In this document: piece by piece, positions 1 through 6,181 of the stretch | Layout: each line of letters begins with the position of its first letter | Position numbering within the stretch: position 1 is the stretch's first letter | Assembly (NCBI GenBank): GCA_023436525.1 | Contig: JAEZIW010000160.1 | Location: 1-9,068 of the forward strand | DNA from: Bacillota bacterium | GTDB lineage: Bacteria; Bacillota; Clostridia; Christensenellales; SZUA-584 | DNA length: 9,068 nt | Direction: 5' to 3' | The notes under the pieces: model-generated | Told to the model about the DNA's origin: nothing | The model's database searches: none | What the model saw: only the letters and a program-made list of their open reading frames with translations | Position numbers and translations under genes: made by a program

Positions 1-1082
1 GGCAAGTATCGGTCGAACTTGACTTCGAGCACCATCATGCCTTCATCCAGCACCGGCATGGTGGGCGTCTGCGGGCTAAACACATCGTTAAGCCAAAGCC
101 CGCCTTTCAAATCCTTATCAAACGTGATGCGCACATTTTCAATCGGCGACACAAACGCCTCACGCCAGTAATCCACAATGACGCGGGCGCTCAAGCCGTA
201 GTTTTTCATCTGCAGCCAAATCTCGTTCGCCAGCGGTTCCGGCCGCCCCTCCAGCACGCTGAAATCTCCCGCGATCAGGCTGTCGCTCTCGTCGCGTGTG
301 AGCCCAATGCTGATTTTTGATATGTATTGGCCTTGCTTAATCTTCTTTTCAAAGCGAATGATATTGTCGCTGTAATTGTAGAAACGAATTCTGTATTTGT
401 ACCGGTCGTCGGTTCCCGCTATCTTTTCTCTCAGCGCGCTTTCATTTACATCATCAAAATACACGCTGCGAATATGATAGTGGCCATTTTCATTCGCGTT
501 ACGGTCAACGGCGAGCAGCGTTTTGATGGTGTTGCGCAGCAGCACATAATCGTGGTAATTAATATAAAACTTCAGCTCGTGCCGGAAATTAAGCTGACCG
601 GATGCAGCCGTTTCATACAGATAGTCGGTATCGTGCAGGTCGGTACGCGTTAACTGTGCCGCCGGACTGGATGACCGTTCGGTGCAGCGTGTTTTCGGTG
701 CTCTATCGGGTTCGGCAAACTGAAGGCTTTGCCGCACTGCGGGCTTGCTTTTCGTCGGCGCCTTAACCGGCTGCCTTTGAGCGGAGGCTCTCACCGGCTT
801 TTCTTGAGTTTCACCAAAAACGTTCAGTTCGGCAGCGGGCTGCTGTCTCGAACTGTTGTAACGGCCCGCGAGTTCTGCGCCGCGTGTATTCGCCTTTTTT
901 GTTTTGACCGAGGCGGAAAACACGCTGAGCTCGGGCGCATTTGCTCTTCTTCCCGGTGAAGCACTCCTCGCCGCGCTGCTTTTCCGGCTGAAGTCCTGTG
1001 TCGACAACGGCTGAATATCCTTACGCTTGGCGATCGGCGTCTGCTTTTTCAGTTTTCTGAAGATGTCCTCATCCCGTGCCAT
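1..1082 (-). CDS. VTC-domain (polyphosphate polymerase-like) protein, 3' end missing
   Basis: The visible 360 residues have no signal peptide or membrane segment, so the protein is probably cytoplasmic. Residues 1-160 are a basic, Ser/Ala/Gln/Pro-rich, low-complexity tail. From about residue 163 the sequence matches the VTC fold of the CYTH-like tunnel family: RHELKFYI at 167-174, RSVYFDD at 205-211, KYRIRFYN at 229-236, FEKKIK at 244-249, DYWREAF at 304-310, VRITFDKDL at 317-325 and VLEVKFD at 351-357. The alternating basic residues and the late Glu match the phosphate- and metal-binding positions of yeast Vtc4, which makes polyphosphate from ATP. Bacterial homologues often sit beside CotH and DUF4956 genes, so a DUF4956 gene may lie past the left edge. 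The ATG follows GAGG with a 4-base spacer. Family call is firm; polymerase activity is inferred. Confidence 0.88.
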   Translation of the reverse strand, partial: MARDEDIFRKLKKQTPIAKRKDIQPLSTQDFSRKSSAARSASPGRRANAPELSVFSASVKTKKANTRGAELAGRYNSSRQQPAAELNVFGETQEKPVRASAQRQPVKAPTKSKPAVRQSLQFAEPDRAPKTRCTERSSSPAAQLTRTDLHDTDYLYETAASGQLNFRHELKFYINYHDYVLLRNTIKTLLAVDRNANENGHYHIRSVYFDDVNESALREKIAGTDDRYKYRIRFYNYSDNIIRFEKKIKQGQYISKISIGLTRDESDSLIAGDFSVLEGRPEPLANEIWLQMKNYGLSARVIVDYWREAFVSPIENVRITFDKDLKGGLWLNDVFSPQTPTMPVLDEGMMVLEVKFDRYL

Positions 1083-1097
1083 AGTTCCTCTATCCTT

Positions 1098-1134
1098 AAA
1101 AAATCATGCCGCTTGCCTTAAGCAGGCGGGCATG
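1098..1134 (-). terminator. Terminator-like hairpin in the leader of the VTC gene
   Basis: On the minus strand CATGCC at 1134-1129 pairs with GGCATG at 1110-1105. The stem continues inward as GC:GC and TGC:GCA, broken by one bulged C and one C-A mismatch, around a TTAAG loop. One A separates the stem from a run of six T (1103-1098), and the T run leads straight into AAGG and the GAGG ribosome binding site of the VTC gene. Because a good promoter lies upstream (1212-1240), this could act as an attenuator as well as the end of the CotH transcript. The stem is imperfect, so efficiency is uncertain. Confidence 0.55.
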
Positions 1135-1150
1135 GATGGATGCGTGACAG

Positions 1151-1193
1151 ACCGGCTTGTGTTGCGGTTCACAGCCGCTTTTGTTAAGCCTGT
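1151..1193 (-). promoter_or_regulatory. Nested stem in the VTC 5' leader
   Basis: On the minus strand GGCTT (1190-1186) pairs with AAGCC (1158-1154). Inside it GCGG (1178-1175) pairs with CCGC (1167-1164), separated by an internal loop of 7 and 5 bases. The outer stem extends by two more pairs past one mismatch. The 7-mer AAGCGGC at 1180-1174 is repeated exactly in the 3' arm of the downstream terminator-like hairpin (1114-1108), so the two copies could compete for the same partner strand. I do not recognise a known riboswitch class. Confidence 0.45.
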
Positions 1194-1211
1194 GTAAAAT
1201 AATCACGAATG

Positions 1212-1240
1212 ATTGTATCACGCTCATTTACAAAAGACAA
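1212..1240 (-). promoter_or_regulatory. Sigma-A-type promoter for the VTC gene
   Basis: The minus strand reads TTGTCT (1240-1235), a 17-base spacer, then TACAAT (1217-1212) with an extended -10 TGA just before it. It starts after the CotH stop codon at 1310, so the VTC gene can be transcribed independently. The predicted start near 1205 leaves a leader of about 120 bases containing the two hairpins annotated here. No strong terminator was seen between 1240 and 1310, so read-through from the CotH gene is also possible. Confidence 0.75.
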
Positions 1241-1309
1241 CACTTTGCGATCTATTTTTCCAGTATCACCCACCGCTGTTTAGCGCTTTGTTGACCGTTC
1301 GCGGTATGC

Positions 1310-4300
1310 TCAGCCAAAGAGGCTGCTCATCTGCTCGTCGGTGAGGTTAAACCCGGTTTTCATCTGGTCATCGGTGAATGTGAAATAGCCGCGCAGTGTG
1401 GGCCCCGATATGCCAAGCTGGCTTTTAAGCTGCTTGAGCATTTCATTCGGGCGCTTTTTTACAAAGGTGCGCATATCTTCAACCGCTGTGTTCCAGTCGC
1501 GTTTTGTGTCGGTGAATTTTGCGCGCTCCGCAGGAATTTCAGCAGCGACCGACCCTGCCACTTGATCAATCACACCGATGAAATGATCGGTGGTATAGAA
1601 GGTTTCCATCGACCACGCGAATCGCTTCAAAAAGGCCTCCCGCCACGGCTGATACGACAGCAGCGCGTTAAACAGCGACGATCCGCTGACATCGCTGGCT
1701 CTGCGGCGCTCCAGCGTGTTATGCTCCGGCTCTCGGAACGACCAGCACATATCGTAAAAAATCTGTTTCCATTTGCCGCCCGGCACCTGATAAAACTCAA
1801 GGTTGTTGTAATCCGAATTCGCCACATAGATCTGATTGATGATCAAGTCCATGTAGCTGTCTGTATCGAGCCTTTCCGCAAGATAATCATAATTCTCTTT
1901 GAGAGACATATCATGCGTTGTATAATAGGTATAAAGCTCCTTGTACCCCTCGTTCGTGCCGTTTTTAATCCACTTCAATCCCGATCCGTAGAGCAGATTG
2001 ACAGCGTTATCATCTTCAATACCTTCCACCTGCGCTACCCAGCTCTCGTTGCGCTTTTGCTCCAGAAAATAAACGCCCCAGTACTGACCGTTTAAATAGA
2101 CCACATACGTTTTGTAGGTTTGAGTAAGCGCGTTGGTTTTGCCGCTGATCAGGCTCAAAATCACAGCTTCCTTGATTTTGGCGTACCATTGATCCTGTCC
2201 GCCGCCCCGAAGCACAAGCGAGTTGTATTCTGTATACGGCAAGTCTGCAAAGAACGGGTATTCCATCGTCCCTTTTCCGTATTCGCTGCGTGCCATAACC
2301 GCAAAAGATTTTTGCTGGTTGTCTCGGCTGAAGCCGCCCTGTATGCGAATACCCACATTCTGCTGGAACACCTGTTTGCCGCTCTCGTCAAACACCTCAA
2401 ACGAAGCCAGTCGCTCCGATTCTTTTCCGCTTATCAGATAGTTCGCCACCTGATAGTGATTTGTCGACCCTTCAATCAACTCAGGAGCCGGGCCCAGCTC
2501 GTATATTCCTGTTTGCTTGTTGAACAAATCATCCGGGTTACAAACCAACGATATCACCGGCAGCGTGTGCGCCGCACCGATCACATACGTGGTCGTCAGC
2601 GTGCCGCTCTCCAGATACCCCTCCCGAAACGCTTTGGCACGAATCATTCCCGTGGCGCTCATCGGTATCGGCCCAGTATACGGCGTGGAGCCCGCCGTGG
2701 GCACCGTGCCGTCGGTTGTGTAATAAATCGCTGCCCCCTCCGTAGCGCAAGAGAGCGTCACCGTCTGTGCACTCGGGTAACTGCCTGCCGGAATGTCTGC
2801 CTTCGGGTCGGCCACGAACCCGCTGCTCGGGTTTGCGTTGGCCGTGCCGGGTGTCGGCTGTGTAAAATAAAAAACGCCTTCCTGCTGCGCCATTCTGCCA
2901 ACTGACAAACCGCGCGGCAGCCTATCGATATTGAGCTTGTCCTGTAAAATACCTTCTGTATTAAAAAGAGCCAGTACCTCTCCGTCTGCGCTCAGCTTAA
3001 ACGTGGTATGTACATAGTTTTTTTTTATGGTTTGATCGTTAGCCAGGCCTGACGCCAGCACCGTGTAATACTCACCCGGGGCGAGCGTTTTGTCCGGCAG
3101 ACGGAATTTGCCGGGGTTTCCCGTGTTGTCCGTCAGCCCGTAGCCTGCGAGGTTCACAGGCTGGCTGCCGCGGTTGTAAAGCTCAATCCAGTCGTACGTT
3201 TGACCGTTGCTTTCAGCTAAAAAGGCCTGATTCGAAGTCATCACTTCGCTGATAGCGATATCGCCGAACGCAATCGGATGTGCCTCAATAAACTGCTGAC
3301 TGCCCTCATCCGTATTCACATAACCGGGTGATGGCTTGCTCGTCAGTGCCCAGTCGGCAGTGTATGCCGCGCCATCGAATGTGCGCGCAAACGCCATATC
3401 CGCCTGTGAATCTGAAACCGTGACCTGATCGAGAATTAACCCTTGCGGGGACGCAAGCGTAATCACCTCTTTAAACGAGGATATGCCAAAGCCCGCATGA
3501 AGTGCTCCCTTTTCAATATCCGTCGCCTGTTCGTTGCCCGACGCAAACACAACAATGTAAGTGCCCGGCTGTATCGTCACATCGGGGAACTTCCAGCCAA
3601 GTACGTTTTGCGGATTGTCTGATAAACCAAAACCATTCAAGCTCACCGGCTCCGCGCTCTTGTTGAAAATCTCCACATAGTCGCTGTATGCGCCGGTGTT
3701 ATCCGTCAGTGTTGTTTTGTTGGCCGCCATCACCTCGGTGATCAGCAGCGGCGATTCCGGTGCGTAACGGCTCGCAGCAAACGCCTGCGCGCCAGCATCG
3801 TCGTTTGCGTAACCCGGTGTGGGGCTGGTCAGCGCACTCCATGTATTTATAACCGCCACTGTGCGCCCCATCGACACGTTTTTGGCCTGTTCCTCGTATT
3901 CCGCTTGGTCTAAAATCTTGCCGGAGGCATCCACAAGGTAAATGCCGCCGCCATCCGCGCTGAGCTTAAACCCGGCATGCAGCACACCCGCGGGGTCGGT
4001 TTTGGATTTGCCCGACGCGAATACCACCATATAGCCGCCCGCTTTGAGCGTGACATCAGGAAATGCCCATTTTACCGTTGACTTATCGTCTGAAAGGCCG
4101 AGGCCCGATAGGCTGACATCCGTAATGCCCGGGTTGTAAAGCTCAATCCAGTCACTGTTGTCGCCCTTTTCATCATATATACAGCCGCCGTTGGAGGCCA
4201 TGAATTCGTTAATGAGAACACCCGAAGCGACGGTCTGGCCTGCCTCTGCCGCCGGTTTCTTCTGCTCGCTTTGGATTATAAAAAATATGCCGACACATAA

Positions 4301-4345
4301 TGCTGCCGCTAAAATAATGGCTATAAAAGCTTTTATTGCTCTCAA
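1310..4345 (-). CDS. CotH-family protein with three lamin-tail domains, membrane-anchored or secreted
   Basis: About 1011 residues from a TTG start (numbering below). Residues 2-25 are a hydrophobic signal or anchor. Three lamin-tail (LTD) repeats lie near 43-151, 199-311 and 362-471, each with an INEFMAS/ITEVMAA/ISEVMTS opening, a D-[WY]-[IV]-E-[LI]-[YF]-N core and a P-[ST]-P-G-x-x-N end. A chitobiase-C-like domain (about 514-589, IYYTTDGTVPT) precedes a CotH kinase domain (about 593-976) with GVYFLEQ at 757-763 and FYDMCWSF at 863-870. CotH of Bacillus subtilis is an atypical spore-coat kinase; here the usual D-x-D reads D-M-C. LTD and chitobiase-C modules suggest work at the cell surface. 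An in-frame ATG at 4447 would add 34 residues, but GGGGAG at 4361-4356 lies 10 bases before the TTG, and the TTG start gives a normal signal sequence. Substrate unknown. Confidence 0.9.
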   Translation of the reverse strand: MRAIKAFIAIILAAALCVGIFFIIQSEQKKPAAEAGQTVASGVLINEFMASNGGCIYDEKGDNSDWIELYNPGITDVSLSGLGLSDDKSTVKWAFPDVTLKAGGYMVVFASGKSKTDPAGVLHAGFKLSADGGGIYLVDASGKILDQAEYEEQAKNVSMGRTVAVINTWSALTSPTPGYANDDAGAQAFAASRYAPESPLLITEVMAANKTTLTDNTGAYSDYVEIFNKSAEPVSLNGFGLSDNPQNVLGWKFPDVTIQPGTYIVVFASGNEQATDIEKGALHAGFGISSFKEVITLASPQGLILDQVTVSDSQADMAFARTFDGAAYTADWALTSKPSPGYVNTDEGSQQFIEAHPIAFGDIAISEVMTSNQAFLAESNGQTYDWIELYNRGSQPVNLAGYGLTDNTGNPGKFRLPDKTLAPGEYYTVLASGLANDQTIKKNYVHTTFKLSADGEVLALFNTEGILQDKLNIDRLPRGLSVGRMAQQEGVFYFTQPTPGTANANPSSGFVADPKADIPAGSYPSAQTVTLSCATEGAAIYYTTDGTVPTAGSTPYTGPIPMSATGMIRAKAFREGYLESGTLTTTYVIGAAHTLPVISLVCNPDDLFNKQTGIYELGPAPELIEGSTNHYQVANYLISGKESERLASFEVFDESGKQVFQQNVGIRIQGGFSRDNQQKSFAVMARSEYGKGTMEYPFFADLPYTEYNSLVLRGGGQDQWYAKIKEAVILSLISGKTNALTQTYKTYVVYLNGQYWGVYFLEQKRNESWVAQVEGIEDDNAVNLLYGSGLKWIKNGTNEGYKELYTYYTTHDMSLKENYDYLAERLDTDSYMDLIINQIYVANSDYNNLEFYQVPGGKWKQIFYDMCWSFREPEHNTLERRRASDVSGSSLFNALLSYQPWREAFLKRFAWSMETFYTTDHFIGVIDQVAGSVAAEIPAERAKFTDTKRDWNTAVEDMRTFVKKRPNEMLKQLKSQLGISGPTLRGYFTFTDDQMKTGFNLTDEQMSSLFG

Positions 4346-4355
4346 GGCTTGTACT

Positions 4356-4361
4356 CTCCCC
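4356..4361 (-). promoter_or_regulatory. Ribosome binding site supporting the TTG start of the CotH gene
   Basis: GGGGAG on the minus strand lies 10 bases before TTG at 4345-4343. The alternative ATG at 4447 has only a weak AGAAG-like element upstream. The site therefore favours the TTG start. Confidence 0.55.
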
Positions 4362-4403
4362 GAATAAAAAATAACACCACCGGACACACAAATACCAAAA
4401 ATG

Positions 4404-4432
4404 ATTTTATCACGCATGACGGCAAAACACAA
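4404..4432 (-). promoter_or_regulatory. Candidate sigma-A promoter for the CotH gene
   Basis: The minus strand reads TTGTGT (4432-4427), a 17-base spacer and TAAAAT (4409-4404) preceded by an extended TGA. It lies inside the longer ATG reading frame, about 60 bases before the TTG start, which fits the shorter gene model. The -35 matches consensus only in its first three bases. Confidence 0.4.
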
Positions 4433-4460
4433 CCGACCCCAATCCATAATTCCAACTTCT

Positions 4461-4516
4461 ATTGTATGATCTTGTCTTTTTAGCCATAGTTCACGACAAG
4501 TTCACCGTCATTCACT
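4461..4516 (-). promoter_or_regulatory. Candidate activator-dependent promoter with phased TTCAC repeats (Pho-box-like)
   Basis: On the plus strand TTCACG (4490-4495), TTCACC (4501-4506) and TTCACT (4511-4516) repeat every 11 and 10 bases, so they face the same side of the helix. They abut a poor -35 (CTATGG, 4489-4484), 17 bases from a good -10 (TACAAT, 4466-4461), all directed toward the CotH gene. GTTCACCGT (4500-4508) and ACTGTGAAC (4517-4525) also form an imperfect dyad. The repeats resemble the TT[ACT]A[CT]A-N5 sites of Bacillus PhoP, but this regulator assignment is inference. Confidence 0.4.
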
Positions 4517-4591
4517 ACTGTGAACCTTTTAGCTGAAACATTTTTAATTCACGCCGGTTATGGGCTGAAAAATGCGTCACAAAACCACATT

Positions 4592-4629
4592 AAAAAACGA
4601 CTCATCTGAGCTTAGACGAGACGTTTTTT
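4592..4629 (-). terminator. Hairpin terminator of the zinc-ribbon operon, possibly bidirectional
   Basis: AAAAAACGACTCATCTGAG on the plus strand pairs with the following CTTAGACGAGACGTTTTTT, with three non-Watson-Crick positions. Because the arms end in A6 and T6, the structure gives a hairpin plus T run on either strand. It lies about 75 bases after the stop of the 325-residue zinc-ribbon gene and before the CotH promoter region, insulating the two transcription units. Confidence 0.8.
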
Positions 4630-4703
4630 GATTTTGTTCCATTCACGGCTATATTTTTTTATTTCACTCGTATCTATCAATCGCCGTGTCAATTTGTGTT
4701 GTT

Positions 4704-5681
4704 CTAGCCCAAATCAATCGGTTCCACATAGTCGCGCGTGTATTGCAGCGTATCCATATACAGATACCCATCCGTCAGCGTCACCGTATACGTCGTCCCG
4801 GACAGTTCGTCGTGCAGTATCCACAAAGCGGACGCGGCATCGAACTCATACGTGCCGCCGAAGGAAAGCTCCAGCATCGTCATCATGTACGTTCCGTCGG
4901 CAGAAAATTCGAGTGTTCCGCCATATCCCGTCGTCTCATACCATAGGCCGGTGATGTCTTCGCCTTGCCCGACTTCACCCGACACCGTTTCCTCAGGCTC
5001 TGGCAAGGGAATAGCGGCCGTTTCGGTTTCGCTCGGCGACTGTGCCGTTACGCTGACCGCAACTGCCACATCGTCTATATAAGCGTCCACGTCAAAGTCG
5101 TCTTCGGCCTTTTCATAAACGCCCATACCTTTAACTTTTATGCCGTCATTCGTCATTGCAAACGCGTATGTTTTATCCTCCACGATGAGCACACCCATCC
5201 CCTTGGTGTCGTCATACTCGTATTTACCCTTGAACGCAGTGCTAACCGAATAAACACGCACGCTGCCGCTGTTTTTGAACTCAAGTGCTTCGCCCCTGTC
5301 TTCGCTGACCCAAAAGCCGCCCACAGCAGGCGCTTTGGGCACGAGTACGCCGGGCCACACAAACATGACGACAGCCGCAGCCGCAAGCAGTACCGCACCG
5401 AGGACAAGGCCCGCGATAAGCCCCGTCCGTTTTTTTGCGGTTGGCATATGCTGATAGGGCATCCCGCTGTATACGCTCTGCGGCGGGTACGGCGGCCGAT
5501 CAGCGTCTCCCTGCGGCGGGTACGGCGGCGGCATATAAGCCGGCTGCGAAAACGCAGGCTCAGCTTGAACGCCCGAATCCTCAGACGGCGCGGGCATCAC
5601 GTCTTGTTTCAGCGGTTTACCGCAGGCCAAACAAAAGGCCGCGTTTTCGGGGTTGCTATGGCCACATTGCGAACAGAACAT
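4704..5681 (-). CDS. Zinc-ribbon membrane protein with duplicated extracytoplasmic domain
   Basis: 325 residues from the ATG at 5681, chosen because AAGGAG (5695-5690) sits 8 bases upstream and because zinc ribbons of this type start at the N-terminus; an upstream ATG at 5747 has no such site. Cysteines 3, 6, 17 and 20 form a C-x2-C...C-x2-C ribbon. A Pro/Tyr-rich linker (about 30-80) leads to one transmembrane helix (about 87-109). The outer part holds two related modules, about 121-190 and 243-316: each has G-x-W, then L-E-F, then G-x-Y-E-[YF]-D, as in a small beta-sheet or lipocalin-like fold. An acidic Thr/Ser/Pro/Glu linker (about 212-240) joins them. Specific function is unknown. It is the downstream gene of a two-gene unit with 105 bases between the reading frames. 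Confidence 0.85.
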   Translation of the reverse strand: MFCSQCGHSNPENAAFCLACGKPLKQDVMPAPSEDSGVQAEPAFSQPAYMPPPYPPQGDADRPPYPPQSVYSGMPYQHMPTAKKRTGLIAGLVLGAVLLAAAAVVMFVWPGVLVPKAPAVGGFWVSEDRGEALEFKNSGSVRVYSVSTAFKGKYEYDDTKGMGVLIVEDKTYAFAMTNDGIKVKGMGVYEKAEDDFDVDAYIDDVAVAVSVTAQSPSETETAAIPLPEPEETVSGEVGQGEDITGLWYETTGYGGTLEFSADGTYMMTMLELSFGGTYEFDAASALWILHDELSGTTYTVTLTDGYLYMDTLQYTRDYVEPIDLG

Positions 5682-5786
5682 AGCGTTTTCTCCTTCACAT
5701 ACATTTGATAAAGACACCATGATGCAATGATATTTTTTTTTCGCCATATTAAGTATGCGTCAAGCAGCGTCAGGCCGCCAGAACCG

Positions 5787-5984
5787 TTATGAGATTATGC
5801 CAAGACCGATAAGCAAGAATACAGCAACAATCACCACGACGAGAGCCCCGAATATGATGATGGGACCTTTCTTCACTTTCGATTTTCCTGTTTGAGGAGG
5901 GATACCGTTAACAAGAGCCAGCCCGCAGTCATCACAGACTTTTTTCGGTTTTTTATATGTTTTTCCGCATTTTTTACAATACAT
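5787..5984 (-). CDS. Small zinc-ribbon, single-pass membrane protein
   Basis: 65 residues from the ATG at 5984, preceded by GGAGG (5994-5990) with a 5-base spacer. The in-frame ATG at 6014 overlaps the likely -10 element, so the shorter form is preferred. Cysteines 3, 6, 17 and 20 form a zinc ribbon with exactly the same spacing as in the next gene. A Lys-rich stretch (residues 8-15) and a second basic patch (34-39) precede one strongly hydrophobic C-terminal helix (about 41-63), so the ribbon is probably cytoplasmic with the chain ending at or just across the membrane. No specific family function is known to me. Co-transcription with the downstream gene is likely, since no clear promoter or terminator lies between them. 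Confidence 0.8.
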   Translation of the reverse strand: MYCKKCGKTYKKPKKVCDDCGLALVNGIPPQTGKSKVKKGPIIIFGALVVVIVAVFLLIGLGIIS

Positions 5985-6012
5985 GAGTTCCTCCAACGAT
6001 GTTTTTTGAATC

Positions 6013-6021
6013 ATTTTATCA
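6013..6021 (-). promoter_or_regulatory. Extended -10 promoter element for the zinc-ribbon gene pair
   Basis: The minus strand reads TGA then TAAAAT (6018-6013). The base positions 17 upstream give TAGCCG, a poor -35, so recognition would rest on the extended -10. It lies about 30 bases before the ATG at 5984, with GGAGG in between. Confidence 0.45.
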
Positions 6022-6106
6022 CATTAATTTTCACACGGCTATGGCAATATACCTTAAATACACGCATTTTGCTGACAAAAACTTAAAAAACCCTGCGTAA
6101 ATTCGG

Positions 6107-6135
6107 TTGCAAAACATGTTGGCTTATGTTAAAAT
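6107..6135 (+). promoter_or_regulatory. Sigma-A promoter of rpsT
   Basis: TTGCAA (6107-6112), a 17-base spacer and TAAAAT (6130-6135), with an extended TGT before the -10. The predicted start near 6142 gives a leader of about 40 bases. This fits a strong ribosomal protein promoter. Confidence 0.75.
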
Positions 6136-6181
6136 ACCATTCGTTATCAAAACGAGAATCAATAAATGGAGGTTTGGACAC

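Larger units (their letters stand above)
4346..4703. other. Intergenic region between the CotH gene and the zinc-ribbon operon
   Basis: No credible gene lies here. The region contains the two candidate CotH promoters, the phased TTCAC repeats and dyad (4490-4525), and the strong terminator at 4592-4629. Bases 4526-4591 show nothing I can interpret. Confidence 0.7.

Noticed and set aside
327..959. Plus-strand open frames of 108 and 76 codons
   Set aside because: Both are antisense to the VTC gene, which is open for 360 codons and carries the family motifs.
1083..1205. Known riboswitch such as the c-di-GMP class in the VTC leader
   Set aside because: The conserved sequence blocks of the c-di-GMP-I class are not present, so only an unclassified structured leader is claimed.
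1562..2095. 177-codon open frame on the plus strand
   Set aside because: Antisense to the CotH kinase domain and without a domain or context of its own.
2120..2905. 261-codon open frame on the plus strand
   Set aside because: It lies wholly antisense to the CotH gene, whose domains are clear; its translation is Arg/His-rich with no recognisable domain.
4965..5708. 247-codon open frame on the plus strand
   Set aside because: Antisense to the zinc-ribbon gene, Arg/His-rich translation and no domain.
5748..5786. Terminator or promoter between the two zinc-ribbon genes
   Set aside because: The repeated GCGTCA is a direct rather than inverted repeat, and TTGACG lacks a -10 at a suitable distance, so nothing could be supported.
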